From Ceratobasidium sp. AG-K (taxonomy: Eukaryota > Basidiomycota > Agaricomycetes > Cantharellales > Ceratobasidiaceae): a stretch of 64,000 bases of DNA. Numbering within the stretch: the first letter of the stretch is position 1; each line of letters opens with the position of its first letter. Both the position numbers and the translations under genes were made by a program. Under the pieces are notes generated by a model. It did not search any database, was not told where the DNA came from, and was given only the letters and a program-made list of their open reading frames with translations. This document shows positions 22,801 to 32,283 of this stretch, one piece after another. The DNA lies in contig JAWNGF010000003.1 of NCBI GenBank assembly GCA_037039685.1, forward strand, positions 5,283,071-5,347,070. Direction: 5' to 3'.

Positions 22801-23384
22801 GTTTTGGAAGTTTGGCTCCTTCCTTAAAGTCAATGGCGCAGTTGTATGGGCGATGATCTGGGATCCTTTTGAATTTTTCTGCACTAAAAACGTCGCTAAA
22901 TTCCTTGAATTCCTCAGGTAAGTCATCTATCAAGGCTGTTCTTGCTTGGATGGGTTCTGGTTGCCATGATATGTGCTTTGTTTTCCAGTTGATAACGGTG
23001 TTTGCTCCTTCCAACCATTCTAGTCCCAGGATAAGCTTGGTTTCCCCGGTGGGCATAGCAAAGAAGATTTGTTTGAAGGTTCTTCCTTCTACTTCTAGTT
23101 CTATCTTGGCCTTGAATCATATTTGGTGAGAAAGCTCCTTTCCTTGGATGCCAATTACTCTTTGTGGGGTGGAAAGTTCAATGAGTGGGATATTGTTGGA
23201 GCAAGCCCAGGAGATATCCAAGAAGTTTTGTGATGCTCCCAAATCAACAAGGGTTGGGATAGGGTCTGTGATTCCGGCAATGATTGAGTAAACAATGGTT
23301 GATTCATTTGTTGCTCTAAAGTACACTGATTTGTTTGCCAGTTCTTTGGTCTCTCCACACACAGTTAGAGGGAGACCCCTTCTT
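19670..23384 (-). pseudogene. Pol of A4 (protease-RT-RNase H-integrase-chromodomain)
   Basis: Minus-strand Pol in several open pieces. The protease reads LVDLGAS, so the catalytic Asp is followed by Leu instead of Ser. Its RT motif is IYIDDILVF (intact). Stops include TGA at 23117-23119 (QIRF in A3), 22175-22177, 21623-21625 (Arg in A3) and 21242-21244, plus one TAA near 21555. The last piece (21193 to 19670) holds the integrase core and chromodomain, then CKTC-x15-CSPQC, and reads 216 nt into ORF3 before stopping. Inactive. Confidence 0.8.
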
Positions 23385-25183
23385 TTTCCAATCCTTCTGA
23401 GATAGTAGCTTCTCTCCCCTTTATGTTGGGTTTGGTTGTTATCCATTCTTTGGACGAGCATTTGAGTGAACAATGACCTTCTTGTCCGCACTTCAGACAT
23501 TGGTTTGATGCCATCCTTGCCTTGTATACTTCGTCTGGTAGTTGCTTTGTAGAGGTTTGCCTGTTAGTAGTTGATTGGGGTGTTTTCTTCCTGGTAGAGG
23601 CCTTGATCTGTTGAAATTTCTGGTCAATGGAGATCGCAAGTGTGATCCATTGATTAAGGTTAAGGTGCCTTTTGGTTCCGTCTTTGTTGATAAGGGAAAG
23701 CTCAAATTGTGCAAGCTCTGTTTGATTTCTGGTTTGAGTCCCTCCTTGAATTGGTTGATAAGGGCTTCTTCCCCCCAATTGACGTCGACCATGTGAAAGC
23801 AGAATTCCATTGCATAGTTTGCTACTGAGTTGACCTGCTTGCTTTTTTGGATATCAGCTTCTGCCTTGGCCTTCTTGTTAGGGTTGCTGAATTGCTCCAT
23901 GAAGTGTGTCTTAAACGATTCCCATGACCCTAGGTTTGGGTCTGGAACTCCATTGTTCATGGATTGTAGTAACACCTGCACCCAATGTGTAGCAGATCTG
24001 TTATCCAATTTGAAGTTGGCTAATGCTTCTCTAATTTGTTCTTGTCCCGAGCTGTATTGGTCACCCAACCTGACAAAGTAGCTTTCCATTTGGGTGATGA
24101 ACATTTCTGCTCCTTCTCCTTTCTTCCCGTCAAAAGCCTCTGGTCTAGTTACCTTTGGACACCTGGTTTCCCTTCTGTTGTTGGGGTTTTCTGTAAGCTG
24201 ACATAACCTTTGTTCCAATTCATCAATTCTTGTGGATTCTGCTTTGGGGTGGGGAGGTGATACAGCATGCAGAGATGCTTCATCCATTTGTTTGTGCATG
24301 TTGTTGATTGCTTCTTGCATGGTGTTAATTTGTCCAATCGCAATCCTTCCGTCTCCCCTTAGTCCTTCTAGTCCTTGGGTGATTGCTTCATTCCAGGCTA
24401 GCTGTGCCTGTCTTGTGGTGTTAAGATCTTCCTGCATGTTGTTTACTAGCCCTTGTGTGTTTGTGACTTTGTTTCTTAAGCAAATTACATTTTGTCCAAC
24501 CAGGAAACTGTCATGTTTGCTGTTTTGCGCAGCATTAAGGATGTCTGTGAGGGTTCCTTGTAGATTGTTGAGGGAATCGTTGAAGATCTGTTGGTGGTTA
24601 GCCAACACTTGAGTGGATTGTTCTAACCCATTAAGTCTTCTGTTGATTGTTATTCTCATTCCATCAACAATCCTTTAGAGTGCGTTGTGCCTTCCAAGGT
24701 GAAGATTGTCAAGGTCATCAAGATTGCTAATTACAGTTCTGCTGCTGGAGCTAGAACTCAAACCAGGAATCTCTGGGGCATCTTGGCCTTCAGTTGCTGC
24801 TGGTTGTTGGGAATACCCTTGTGGTACATATGGCGGTGCTGGGTTAACGGGTGTTACGGCCTGAGAGCTTATAGGGATTGGACCAGCGTTGGTGATGGTT
24901 CCCCCAATCTGGGGTACTTGGGGGGCGTGTGAAATGTGCAGTGTGGGAGGAGGTCTGATAGGGACCAAGGATATGCCCCCATGAGCCTCAGGCTGGGGGG
25001 AAAAAAACTGTCTTCTTGGTCCCATAGGCCATAGCGGACGTGAGGGACCTGGGCTTGCATTTGAAATTGGAATTCAAATTGTGACCGGCGTGGGATCTTT
25101 GGTAATATCCCCTGGTTCCCTAACAATGGTAGGTTCTTCCTGAATAACTGAAACATTCTCGGTGTTGAATGTTCCAGGCATAG
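23365..25183 (-). pseudogene. Gag of A4, 5'-truncated
   Basis: From 25183 leftward: the Pro-rich N-terminal region (MPGTFNTENV...), with TGA near 25079 and TAA at 24675-24677, then the coiled-coil-like and capsid-like segments (FDGKKGEGAEMF), a frameshift near 23735, the zinc knuckle CLKCGQEGHCSLKC, and TAA at 23365-23367. The first 45-50 residues are missing at the family B LTR junction. The gag/pol heptamer is altered here (TTGGAAAAAG). Confidence 0.75.
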
Positions 25184-25598
25184 TGTCCCGACTTGGGTCA
25201 ATTAGGTATATAAAAGGTTAAGGGGTTTGACTTAGACAAGTCTTAGAACCCAAGGAGTAGTGATAGTTAAGAGGATTGATTGGTCAAGTCCTAGTGGAGA
25301 GGAGGTCAAGCCTTGTTGTTAACTGGCTTGACCTCTGGGTTTATATACATGAGGGATCAGTGCTACGTCATTATCTATCAGTGTGAGAAAGCCAAGTACA
25401 ACCAATGATAAGCAAGATAAGAGGTATGACTTGACCTTCTGGAAGTTCTGGAAGCAATCACCAATATCAAATGGAAAGACAAATACATCACATGATACAA
25501 GTTAAGCACCAGAGGATATTTGTACCAAAAAAGGAAAGTGTTCGGAAAAAAAGATATAAAATCAGAATAAAATGTCTGAGCTTAGTCAGCTCATGACA
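25184..25598 (-). repeat. Family B solo LTR without target duplication
   Basis: 415 bp, reverse-complement family B LTR (TGTCCCGACTTGGG...CTCATGACA). Left flank CATAG, right flank CAGAC: no 5-bp duplication. It joins the A4 gag (minus) to the family C gag (plus), so it probably marks recombination between LTRs of two different B insertions. Confidence 0.9.
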
Positions 25599-26444
25599 CA
25601 GACTCAGGGAGGAAATGGAGGTGGACCATCATCCAAACAGAAAATGCCTATACCCTTTGATGGAACAAGAGGAACAGCTGCTGAAACTTTCCTCTCACAA
25701 ATGAAGGCCTACTTCCGCATCAATGAAAACTACTATGACATGGATCTTAGCAAAATTGCCGCCCTCTTGATCAATATGAAAGAAGGACATCCAGCAAATT
25801 GGGCACAACCCGCCCTGAATGCCTATAATGATTGATGTCCCCATCCTTGGCTCACCAGCTGGGATGAACTACAGACAGCTTTTATTGAACAATGGATGGA
25901 TCCAGCTAAACAACTAGATGCTGAAACCAAACTACAGAAGCTCTACCAAAACAAGGGCGTGTCGGAATACATCACAGACTTCCACCTTCTACAGCAAGAC
26001 GTAGAGTGGAACAAAGACGCCCTCATCACACGCTTCTGACATGGCCTGCAACACACCATCAAACAGGAACTCATAAGGGAAGAAATGCATGACTACAACC
26101 GCCACAATGCAAGGACCTTGCACAATTGGATGCAGCTTGCTCTCCAGGCCGAGCGACTGAATCCAACAAAGTTGGACAAAGGAAAACAGAGGGATCAAAG
26201 GAAACCTCAAGGCCCAAGTACTGGCGGAAATACTACTACCATCCAAGTACCCAATGAGGAAAAAGAACGCCGCAGGAAGGAGAACCTGTGCATCAAATGT
26301 GGCAAACCTAATCATATGATGAAGGATTGCTGCACAGGATGGACCTACATTGACAAAGGAAAACAACCACTCAAAGGAAAAGCGGCAGAAATCTCCGCTA
26401 CCATTGAAGAGGTAGTCTCAACCACCTCGGAGTCGGAAAACTAG
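25599..26444 (+). pseudogene. Gag of family C, N-terminally truncated
   Basis: The frame enters directly from the LTR edge (QTQGGNGGG...). It keeps the capsid-like start PFDGTRGTAAETFLSQMKAYF, aligned with family A KGEGAEMFITQMESYF, and a zinc knuckle CIKCGKPNHMMKDC (near 26289-26330). TGA at 25833-25835 and 26037-26039 interrupt it. It ends with TAG at 26442-26444. About 260 N-terminal residues present in family A are missing. Confidence 0.8.
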
Positions 26445-29400
26445 ATAGATGTCCTAGCACTGTGTCTAGTGATACCTCGAACAAACCTCAATCAAATGTA
26501 TATTACTGCAAAGCATCAAATGAATCACCCATGGTATATACAAAGATAGAGGGAATCACGGATAAAACGCCAACACTCATTGACTCAGGATCTACAAGAA
26601 ACTTCATGGATATCAAGTATGCTAGGAGAAATAATCTCCCTCACATCAAACTTCAAACTCCCAGAAGTGTCAAAATGATCAATGGAAAAACGGAGAAGGA
26701 AACTATATGCTTCCAAACAAAGGTCACCTTTGAGCTCCAAGGAAGAACCTTCATGCAAAAACTCTACTGCATGCCAACAGGAACACAACCTATGATACTG
26801 GGAATGACGTGGCTAAAAGAAGTCAACCCGGATATCACATGGGCACCCTTTGAAATCAACTGGCGTGACAATTTTATCCAAGCTAAGGCAGCTAAATTGG
26901 AAGGCCTACCAGAAGAACTACAGGACAACCAAGACGTCTTTGATGAAGAAAAATATGACCAGCTGCCAGAACATAGGGAATGGGATTGCACAATAGACCT
27001 CATTGAAGGAGCAGCACTGCCCAAACCCAGAAAGGCATACCCTCTTTCCCCAAGAGAAAGAGAAGCACAGAAGCAATATGTGAGAGAGGAATTGGCTTCA
27101 GGAAGAATAAGGCCAAGTAAATCCCCTATTGCTGCTGGAGCCTTCTTTGTTGAAAAAGCACTAAAACCAGGACAAGCCATACCCGACCTCCGGAGAGTAA
27201 TAGACTACACTGGAATAAATGCTATAACAATAGCTGATTGATACCCAGTACCACTTCTGGAAGAACTACTTGATATCTTCAAGAAGACTGGGGAAGAACA
27301 CAATAAAGAACTTTTCATTTCTACCCTAGACTTGAAAAACGGATTCTGGAACATCAGAAACAAGGAAGGAGACAAATGGAAAACAGCTTTTAGAACAGCG
27401 GAAGGTGTCTTTGAATACACGGTAATGGGCATGGGACTAAAGAATGCCCCGTCTACCTTCCAACAATACATGGATCACATTTTTAGGTACAAGAAAGGGG
27501 TGTCTGTAGTTGTATACATCGACAACATCCTAGTCATTTCCAGAGGTCGCAAGAAACACACACAAGATCTCTGAGAAGTATTGGAACTCTTGCGAGAACA
27601 TTATCTCTATGGGAATATCAAAAAATGCTACTTCTACCAGAAGAAAGCCGACTGGGTGGGATTTGTTGTGGATGAACATGGTATCTCCATGCACAAGGAC
27701 AAAGTCAAAACTATCCAGGAATGGCCCACACCAAAAATGGTAAAACAACTCCAATCCTTCATCGGATTTGCAAACTTCTACTGAAGATTTGCTGTATCCT
27801 TCTCCTCTGTTGTAAAACCCTTGACTCAGCTCACTCATAAGGATAAGAAGTGGGAATGGGGAGAAGAGCATCAAAAGGCATTTGAAGAACTCAAGCAACT
27901 AATTTCAGAAGAACCCGTCCTAGCACACCCTGACAAATCAAAGCAATACTACCTAGAAACCAATGCCTCAGGGGTGGCAATGGGAGCAATATTGTCTCAA
28001 CAACAATCAGATGGGTATTTGCATCCCATTGGCTTCTTATCAAAAAGCTTCAAACCAGCGGAGCTTAACTACAATACACATGATAAGGAGCTCCTAGCTA
28101 TCATAGAAGCACTTACTCATTGGCACATACACCTGGAAGGAACTAGCCTACCGGTAATTGTATACACCAATCACCGGAATCTCATATATTGGGGAAGTAA
28201 TAGAAACTTCAACAGAAGACATGCACAATGGTACCTGCTCCTTAGCTCATATAATTATGAGATACACTATTGACCCGGAAAAATGGGAACAAAACCCAAT
28301 ATCCTGTCTAGAAGAAGCGACCATGATGATATTCCCAATGCGGAACAAGTAATGATTGCCGCCAAAACTTTCAAAGGCTTTTTGGCAGACCTAGGGGTGG
28401 ATATCATATCAGACATCAAGGAAGGGCAGGAAGAAGATGAAAATCTCAGAACCCTTATCACAACGGTCAAAGGAAAGGAGGATCTGCCTCCCACAGTCAA
28501 AGAGCAATTCAAGGACTATGAGTACAACACAGATCTCTGCTGGTACCAGGGGAAGATTGTTGTCCCTGAAGATAAGGATGTGCGCTTAAACATCCTACGA
28601 CTACACCATGACAGTCCAATAGCAGGACACCAAGGACAAGCAAGGACACTTGAGCTCGTAGCAAGGAAATACTACTGGCCCTGCATGAAAGCACAAATCA
28701 ATAGATATGTGGACACATGTGAAGTATGCCAAAGGGGAAAGGGACACAAACAACCAGTCCCACTCAAACCCTTGCCAATACCAGAGAAACCTTGGGAAGA
28801 TATTGCATATGACTTCATCATCAAACTACCCAAATCAGAAGGAAATGATAGCATCCTTGTGGTAGTAGATCGCTTCTCAAGGATGGCACATTTCATTGCA
28901 TGCAACAAAAGCACCAACTCAGAACAGCTAGCCAAGATCTTTGTGCAGAATATATGGCGTATCCATGGGCTCCCCAAAACAACAGTCTCCGATAGGGGAA
29001 CAACCTTCAAATCACACTTCCTGGAGGCAGTGTATAAGCAACTAGGGATGCACCCCACTTTTAGCACGGCCGTTCATCTGCAAACTGATGGACTAGCCAA
29101 AAACACAAACAAATGGCTGGAAGGATTCCTACAAATCTTTTGCAACTATAACCAGGACGACTGGGCTAAATGGCTACCTATTGCAGAATTTTGTCACAAC
29201 AATCACATCAATAGGACAACTGGCAAAACACCTTTCAAAGTGGTCTTTGGAAAGAACCCCAAATGGTCCACAGAGGAATATGTCACTGAATCACTGGAAG
29301 GGAACCGGTGGGCGGAAAACCTAAACGCCATATGGGAGGAAACAAAAGCAATGATGGAATACCACAGAATCAACAAAGAAACACCTAAACAACAATACAA

Positions 29401-29992
29401 GGAAGGTGATCATGTATGGCTCCTTACTAAGGACTTCAAGACCAGACACCCTACTAAGAAGTTGGACGACAAGAAAACTGGCCCTTTCAAAATAACAAAG
29501 GTCATGGGAACACACACATATCAGCTAGACCTCCCAAAGAGTGTGTGAAAACACAATGTCTTCAACAGCACCTTCCTTTCTCCCTACAAGGAAGATAAGG
29601 ATTTTGGAAGGAATCAACCCCGACCACCGCCAATAATAACAGAAGAAGGGGAGGAAGAATATGAAGTTGAGAAGATTGTTGGATGGTCTCAAGACCCTGA
29701 TGGGCTAAAATACCGCATCCAATGGAAGGGATATAGCGCCCAAGAAGACACGGAAGAATGGGCGGAAAAGTTTGCCAAAATGACAGAACTCCTAGGGAAA
29801 TTCCAGAAGGACTTCCCATCAGCACCACTTCCGCCAAATGCAAAATTGACCAAGGATAAAAAGGCAAAAGGTAGAGTGGCAGAAATCATCACTTCAGCTA
29901 CCAACAGCCACAGTAACTCAGCTTCACTAGCTCAAACTTGCCCTACCACTACCAACACTACTACTTCACTATGCCTGCTGTCTGCATCTTGA
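26438..29992 (+). pseudogene. Pol of family C (protease to chromodomain)
   Basis: In the -1 frame relative to Gag and open from the overlap (TCG GAA AAC TAG, a weaker slip site than in A and B). Protease LIDSGSTRNF near 26577. RT reads YIDN (AAC at 27524-27526) where YIDD is required. RNase H reads ETNASG (27962). Integrase zinc finger HHDSPIAGHQG...CEVCQ, core VVVDRF and SDRGTTF. Chromodomain EVEKIVGW...WKGY near 29660-29800. TGA codons lie at 27239, 27572, 27782, 28271 and 29546. The frame ends at TGA 29990-29992 after overlapping the ORF3 start by 22 nt. Confidence 0.85.
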
Positions 29993-30546
29993 AGGCTGAT
30001 GTCTGCACTGCCCACCAGGCCAATGCCTCCACCACTGCCTTTGGCAGGGCTCTCCGACTTGCCGGACAAGGCGAGTATGCTGTTGTCAACCGGGGGACAG
30101 CCCCCTGGACCTTTGTTGAGGCCAAAGAATTGGCCGAAGTCCTCGACCCAGGATGTGGACTGGGGTATATCCCCATCAAAAAGCGCGACTGGCTCAGCTG
30201 GATGCCCAACCTCAAGTCCCTCAAGCACAACAACTACAGCCATATGCTATGGGTGGGGCAACCCAACACAAAGCCCCTCAACCATGCCACCCTCAAGCGG
30301 AACAAGCTATACACCTGCCAAGGGTGCATTGGCCACACCGTCCATGATGTGGTCCTCAAAGGTGCCAATGCCTGGAATGGCAACGTGGGATACGAGTGGA
30401 GGGAAGACAGGTGGTGGAAGCGGATCGACAATCCCTGCCTATCCTACAAGGCAACACAATGGGAAGCAGGAGAAGGATGGATGCAGGTGGAAGAGGACAC
30501 CGAGTCCAGATGGGACGTCAACATCCCCAAGGCCGAACCTGGTATG
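29971..30546 (+). pseudogene. ORF3 of family C, part 1
   Basis: ATG 29971 in the -1 frame relative to Pol, overlapping it by 22 nt. 192 codons to the B1 insertion. Shares with family A ORF3 the opening MPAV, a core LKRNKLYTCQGC (A3: LLRKDIFVCRGC), a following VHDVVLKG (A3: VSEVVLLS) and a Trp-rich stretch with WREDRWW. The homology is weak but the features are collinear. Continues at 37500. Confidence 0.65.
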
Positions 30547-30960
30547 TGTCATGAGCTGACTAAGCTCAGACATTTTATTCTGATTTTATATTTTTTTTCC
30601 GAACACTTTCCTTTTTGGGTACAAATGTCCTCTGGCGCTTAACTTGTATCATGTGATGTATTTGTCTTTCCATTTGATATTGGTGATGCTTCCGGAACTT
30701 CCAGAATGTCGAGTCATATCTCTTATCTCGCTTATCATCGGTTGTACTCGGCTTTCCCACACTGATAGATGATGACGTGGCATTGATCCCTCATGTATAT
30801 AAACCCAGAGGTCAAGCCGGTTAACGACAAGGCTTGACCTCCTCTCCACTAGGACTTGTACAATCAAATCCTCTTACTAAACACTACTCCTTGGGTTCTA
30901 AGACTTACTTAAGTCGAACCCCTTAACCTTCTATATACCTAATCGACCCAAGTCAGGACA
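30547..30960 (+). repeat. 5' LTR of B1
   Basis: 414 bp, TGTCATGAGC...CAGGACA. TATA box TATATAAA at 30796-30803; predicted mRNA 5' end AAGGCTTGACCT at 30829-30840, exactly 33 nt after the TATA start, the same spacing as family A. Confidence 0.95.
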
Positions 30961-31446
30961 TTAGGTCAAGCCTTAAAAAAGCATCAGCCTCAAAGCTCCT
31001 GCTTTTTCCACCAAGTAGATAGAACGTACACGGGAAAACGGGCATAGTACAACGGACGAAGAGCTATACTTGATATAGACCAGTAGTCCCACGTTGCTAT
31101 ACGCTGTCAGTGAACCCAATCGTTATCCTCTTTCGGGTCATAGCGGCTTTAGTCAGCTAAAATACACCCTCACTCTGTTATACACTGTCGCTATCACGCC
31201 CGCCCAAGGCTGTTGATAACTGATAAGATCAGATAAGGAGTATATAAAGCAAAAGCTTAGCGTCTAGCACCCTTCACATCCAAATCAACATCTCGAGGAA
31301 GCCAGATCCTCTCAAGCGAAACTGGAAAGTGGTCGGAGCACCACCCAAGTTAACACTCTTATCCATCAAGAACCACATCAACCCGTCGTTTCCATCAGTA
31401 CGCACTAAAAAGGAACTAATTAGTAACTAACTAATTAACCTTAAAA
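30961..31446 (+). other. B1 leader without ATG, with an internal TATA box
   Basis: Between the LTR and the first pre-gag ORF. I find no ATG in any forward frame from the predicted mRNA start (30829) to the Gag start (32284). A TATATAAA at 31241-31248 repeats the LTR TATA sequence and could start a second, shorter RNA; it is kept in B2 at 50181-50188. Confidence 0.6.
30963..30974 (+). promoter_or_regulatory. Self-priming primer-binding site of B1
   Basis: AGGTCAAGCCTT, two bases inside the LTR end, complementary over all 12 bases to 30829-30840. Confidence 0.75.
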
Positions 31447-32061
31447 GTGTTCCCCGCATTTTTTAGCCTCTGCGAAGCAGTCTTTAGACTAAAGGACTTC
31501 GTACTTGATCTAGACACCAAAGTCGACGAATTAAACAGTCGAATCGAAGTGCTAGAAGAAGATCAAGTTGAACAAGCAGAGGATTTAAGGGTTGAACGTA
31601 CCAGAAACGACGAAAACCACAATCAACTCGAAGCCGATTATCAATCCCTCCATTCAAGGCTCGAGTTCATCAAAATTAACCTTGACAATACAAATAAGCA
31701 ACAAGCTGATCAAGATCGTGTCCAAAGCATAAATCTAGCGGACACTAATATCGAAGTCGAGCGATTGCAAGAACAAACCCGTGTCTTGATCGAAAACTGC
31801 GACCAACTTATAAAAATCCAAGAAAAATACACTCGAAAGGTCGAAAATCTCATCAGCAACAACAAACGTCAGTGGCGTACTATCGAAACCCTTAAAGACA
31901 AAATCAAGGGCAAATACTGTCATCAAGCAGCAGAAGTGCGTATTCCTATCAATCAGGATTACCGCCTTCTAAATCACCTTAATACTATCGCACCCAACCC
32001 TTTTCAGTGGGACCAAGACCTCGACTCACACAGGAACAACACAGGGAACAACTTAGACTAG
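31447..32061 (+). CDS. Pre-gag ORF a of B1: coiled-coil protein without ATG
   Basis: The frame opens at 31435; the first near-cognate start is GTG 31447. It contains no ATG codon at all. About 200 residues rich in Glu, Asp, Gln, Asn, Leu and Ile with heptad-like spacing (VDELNSRIEVLEEDQ, VERLQEQTRVL), suggesting a long coiled coil, and a basic C-terminus. B2 has the same ORF with mostly third-position differences, which suggests real coding. It may be initiated at a non-AUG codon or reached after splicing; TTTTTTAG at 31459-31466 could be a splice acceptor. Unrecognised. Confidence 0.5.
   Translation: MFPAFFSLCEAVFRLKDFVLDLDTKVDELNSRIEVLEEDQVEQAEDLRVERTRNDENHNQLEADYQSLHSRLEFIKINLDNTNKQQADQDRVQSINLADTNIEVERLQEQTRVLIENCDQLIKIQEKYTRKVENLISNNKRQWRTIETLKDKIKGKYCHQAAEVRIPINQDYRLLNHLNTIAPNPFQWDQDLDSHRNNTGNNLD
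31998..32004 (+). promoter_or_regulatory. Candidate -1 frameshift heptamer between pre-gag ORFs
   Basis: C CCT TTT in ORF a register, fitting X XXY YYZ, three bases before the first possible start of ORF b, which lies in the -1 frame. The identical site is at 50939-50945 in B2. Confidence 0.45.
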
Positions 32062-32258
32062 AGTCCCTAAGACTCTTTATTGAAGACGTTCATCGTAACT
32101 ACATATACGAACAGTACGACGAACTAGGTCAAATCAACGCGTTGTTCCTGGAAGACGAAAATCTTGAATTGATATTTTTGAGAAGCTTGCGCATCATTAA
32201 AAACAGAAGGGTTCGAAGAAGAATCCGTGATATTTTGTACGGTCTGGGATCCCAATAA
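32007..32258 (+). CDS. Pre-gag ORF b of B1 (basic, 80-odd residues)
   Basis: Overlaps the end of ORF a by 55 nt in the -1 frame and also has no ATG. Encodes a leucine/arginine-rich peptide (LRLESLRLFIEDVHRNYI..., RRVRRRIRDILYGLGSQ) ending 25 nt before the Gag ATG. B2 carries the same ORF intact at 50948-51199. It most likely forms the C-terminal part of an ORF a-b fusion made by frameshifting. Function unknown. Confidence 0.45.
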   Translation: MGPRPRLTQEQHREQLRLESLRLFIEDVHRNYIYEQYDELGQINALFLEDENLELIFLRSLRIIKNRRVRRRIRDILYGLGSQ

Positions 32259-32283
32259 ATCTACCTCTTTTCCCCACTCCGAT

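Larger units (their letters stand above)
19077..25183 (-). mobile_element. Ty3/gypsy chromovirus copy A4, 5' end lost
   Basis: Minus-strand copy containing, right to left, Gag from about residue 48 on, Pol, ORF3, polypurine tract and 3' LTR (19004-19076 plus 4073-4453). At 25183/25184 gag is cut by a family B LTR that has no target duplication, so its 5' LTR and gag start were removed by a rearrangement. It contains frameshifts and several stops. Confidence 0.85.

Noticed and set aside
1..25183. A1 and A4 as one element sharing an LTR
   Set aside because: The LTR has A4's polypurine tract on one side and mid-gag of A1 on the other, so it is the A4 3' LTR inside A1.
30575..30760. Short minus-strand ORFs in family B LTRs (also 37109-37294, 49498-49770, 56025-56297)
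   Set aside because: LTR sequence read backwards, repeated in every copy, with no independent sign of coding.
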